Origin: an uncultured Collinsella sp.
GTDB taxonomy: Bacteria > Actinomycetota > Coriobacteriia > Coriobacteriales > Coriobacteriaceae
Length of the DNA stretch: 5,543 nucleotides
NCBI GenBank assembly: GCA_900553345.1
Contig: USDE01000107.1
Location: forward strand, 1-5,543
Direction: 5' to 3'
The position numbers were made by a program, and so were the translations under genes. Below the pieces are notes generated by a model that worked only from the letters and a program-made list of their open reading frames with translations, did no database searches and had not been told where the DNA came from. Positions within the stretch are counted from its first letter, which is position 1, and the number at the start of each line of letters is the position of its first letter. Shown piece by piece: positions 5,230 through 5,543 of this stretch.

Positions 5230-5543
5230 AGGGCGCCGGGTTCGGCTTCCGCGCTTTCAGCGGTATGGCCACCGTCGTTCTGCTCCTTGGCGCTGTCCTG
5301 GCCTTCCTGCTCGCGGCGACGTTTTTCGCGAATCTGCTCCACGGCTGCGCGCAGGGCGGCCTCGTCCTCGGCGCGTGCCACCTCTTGTGTGGTTTTGACC
5401 ATATGGCGAATCTCGAGCACCAGCAGCACGATCAGCGGCACCACGATAAGCGGGAAGAACAGAAGCGGGTTGGTAAGCAACGAGACCACCACGCCCAGGC
5501 CTGCCGACACAAAGACCACGCGGCCCACCACATCGGCGGCGGG
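5205..5543 (-). CDS. C-terminal part of a probable SipW/ER-type signal peptidase I
   Basis: The reading frame is open to the window edge, so only the last 112 residues are present and the true start lies outside. The piece begins with P-A-A-D and then VVGRVVFVSAGLGVVVSLL, followed by a second hydrophobic segment (PLLFFPLIVVPLIVLLVLEI). It ends in a charged, probably helical tail rich in Glu, Arg and Gln and then an acidic end. A 'D-V-V-G-R-V' strand, a Gly-containing hydrophobic stretch and a final membrane helix ending in L-E-I is the pattern at the end of archaeal/ER-type (S26B, SipW-like) signal peptidases, which cleave signal peptides on the outer membrane face. The catalytic Ser and His or Lys regions are not in the window, so the call rests on the tail pattern alone. 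The in-frame GTG at 5531 is an unlikely start because coding continues upstream. A generic membrane protein is the alternative. Confidence 0.6.
   Translation of the reverse strand, partial: PAADVVGRVVFVSAGLGVVVSLLTNPLLFFPLIVVPLIVLLVLEIRHMVKTTQEVARAEDEAALRAAVEQIREKRRREQEGQDSAKEQNDGGHTAESAEAEPGALDDSNHSA

Noticed and set aside
5194..5256. A plus-strand stretch with GCCGAGTGGTTGG and GGGTTCGGCTTCC, reminiscent of tRNA-Ser/Leu D-arm and T-arm sequences.
   Set aside because: No anticodon arm, no matching acceptor stem and wrong spacing. The segment is largely the coding end of the minus-strand peptidase gene.

Overview
The window reads as a compact, GC-rich bacterial chromosome segment with four protein genes, all on the minus strand. 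Short gaps of about 80 to 140 bases separate them. The DUF4012 membrane protein, the ER-type signal peptidase tail, the high-GC third positions and the lack of any outer-membrane signature suggest a Gram-positive, high-GC actinobacterium. A gut Coriobacteriia such as Collinsella or a relative would fit. That assignment is an inference from gene style, not from a marker gene.

Layout in the direction of transcription (right to left): (1) 5543-5205 is the C-terminal part of a membrane protein cut by the window edge, most like the tail of a SipW/ER-type signal peptidase I. (2) 5079-4057 is a complete ten-helix EamA/DMT-family transporter. (3) 3917-1578 is a large single-pass membrane protein with a disordered, repeat-bearing cytoplasmic N-terminus and an extracytoplasmic DUF4012 region. 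(4) 1494-163 is glmM, phosphoglucosamine mutase, with all of its active-site loops. The leftmost 162 bases hold no supportable gene but contain several strong inverted repeats, including a probable glmM terminator at 59-87.

Each gap shows its own expression signals: a candidate extended -10 promoter before the transporter, another before the DUF4012 gene, and a terminator-type hairpin with a U-tract directly in front of the glmM ribosome-binding site. The genes are therefore probably separate or weakly coupled units rather than one tight operon. GlmM supplies glucosamine-1-phosphate for UDP-GlcNAc, and hence for peptidoglycan and other envelope glycopolymers. DUF4012 proteins have no settled function but are often found near cell-envelope polysaccharide genes. 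A loose cell-envelope theme is plausible, but it is not demonstrated for the transporter or the peptidase.

I see no CRISPR array, insertion sequence, phage gene, rRNA or complete tRNA. Nothing here makes a strong case for a new defence or mobile system. The points most worth a second look are non-coding: the 12-bp perfect hairpin that begins inside the glmM stop codon, the hairpin abutting the glmM ribosome-binding site, and the 9-bp inverted repeat bracketing the end of the peptidase gene.
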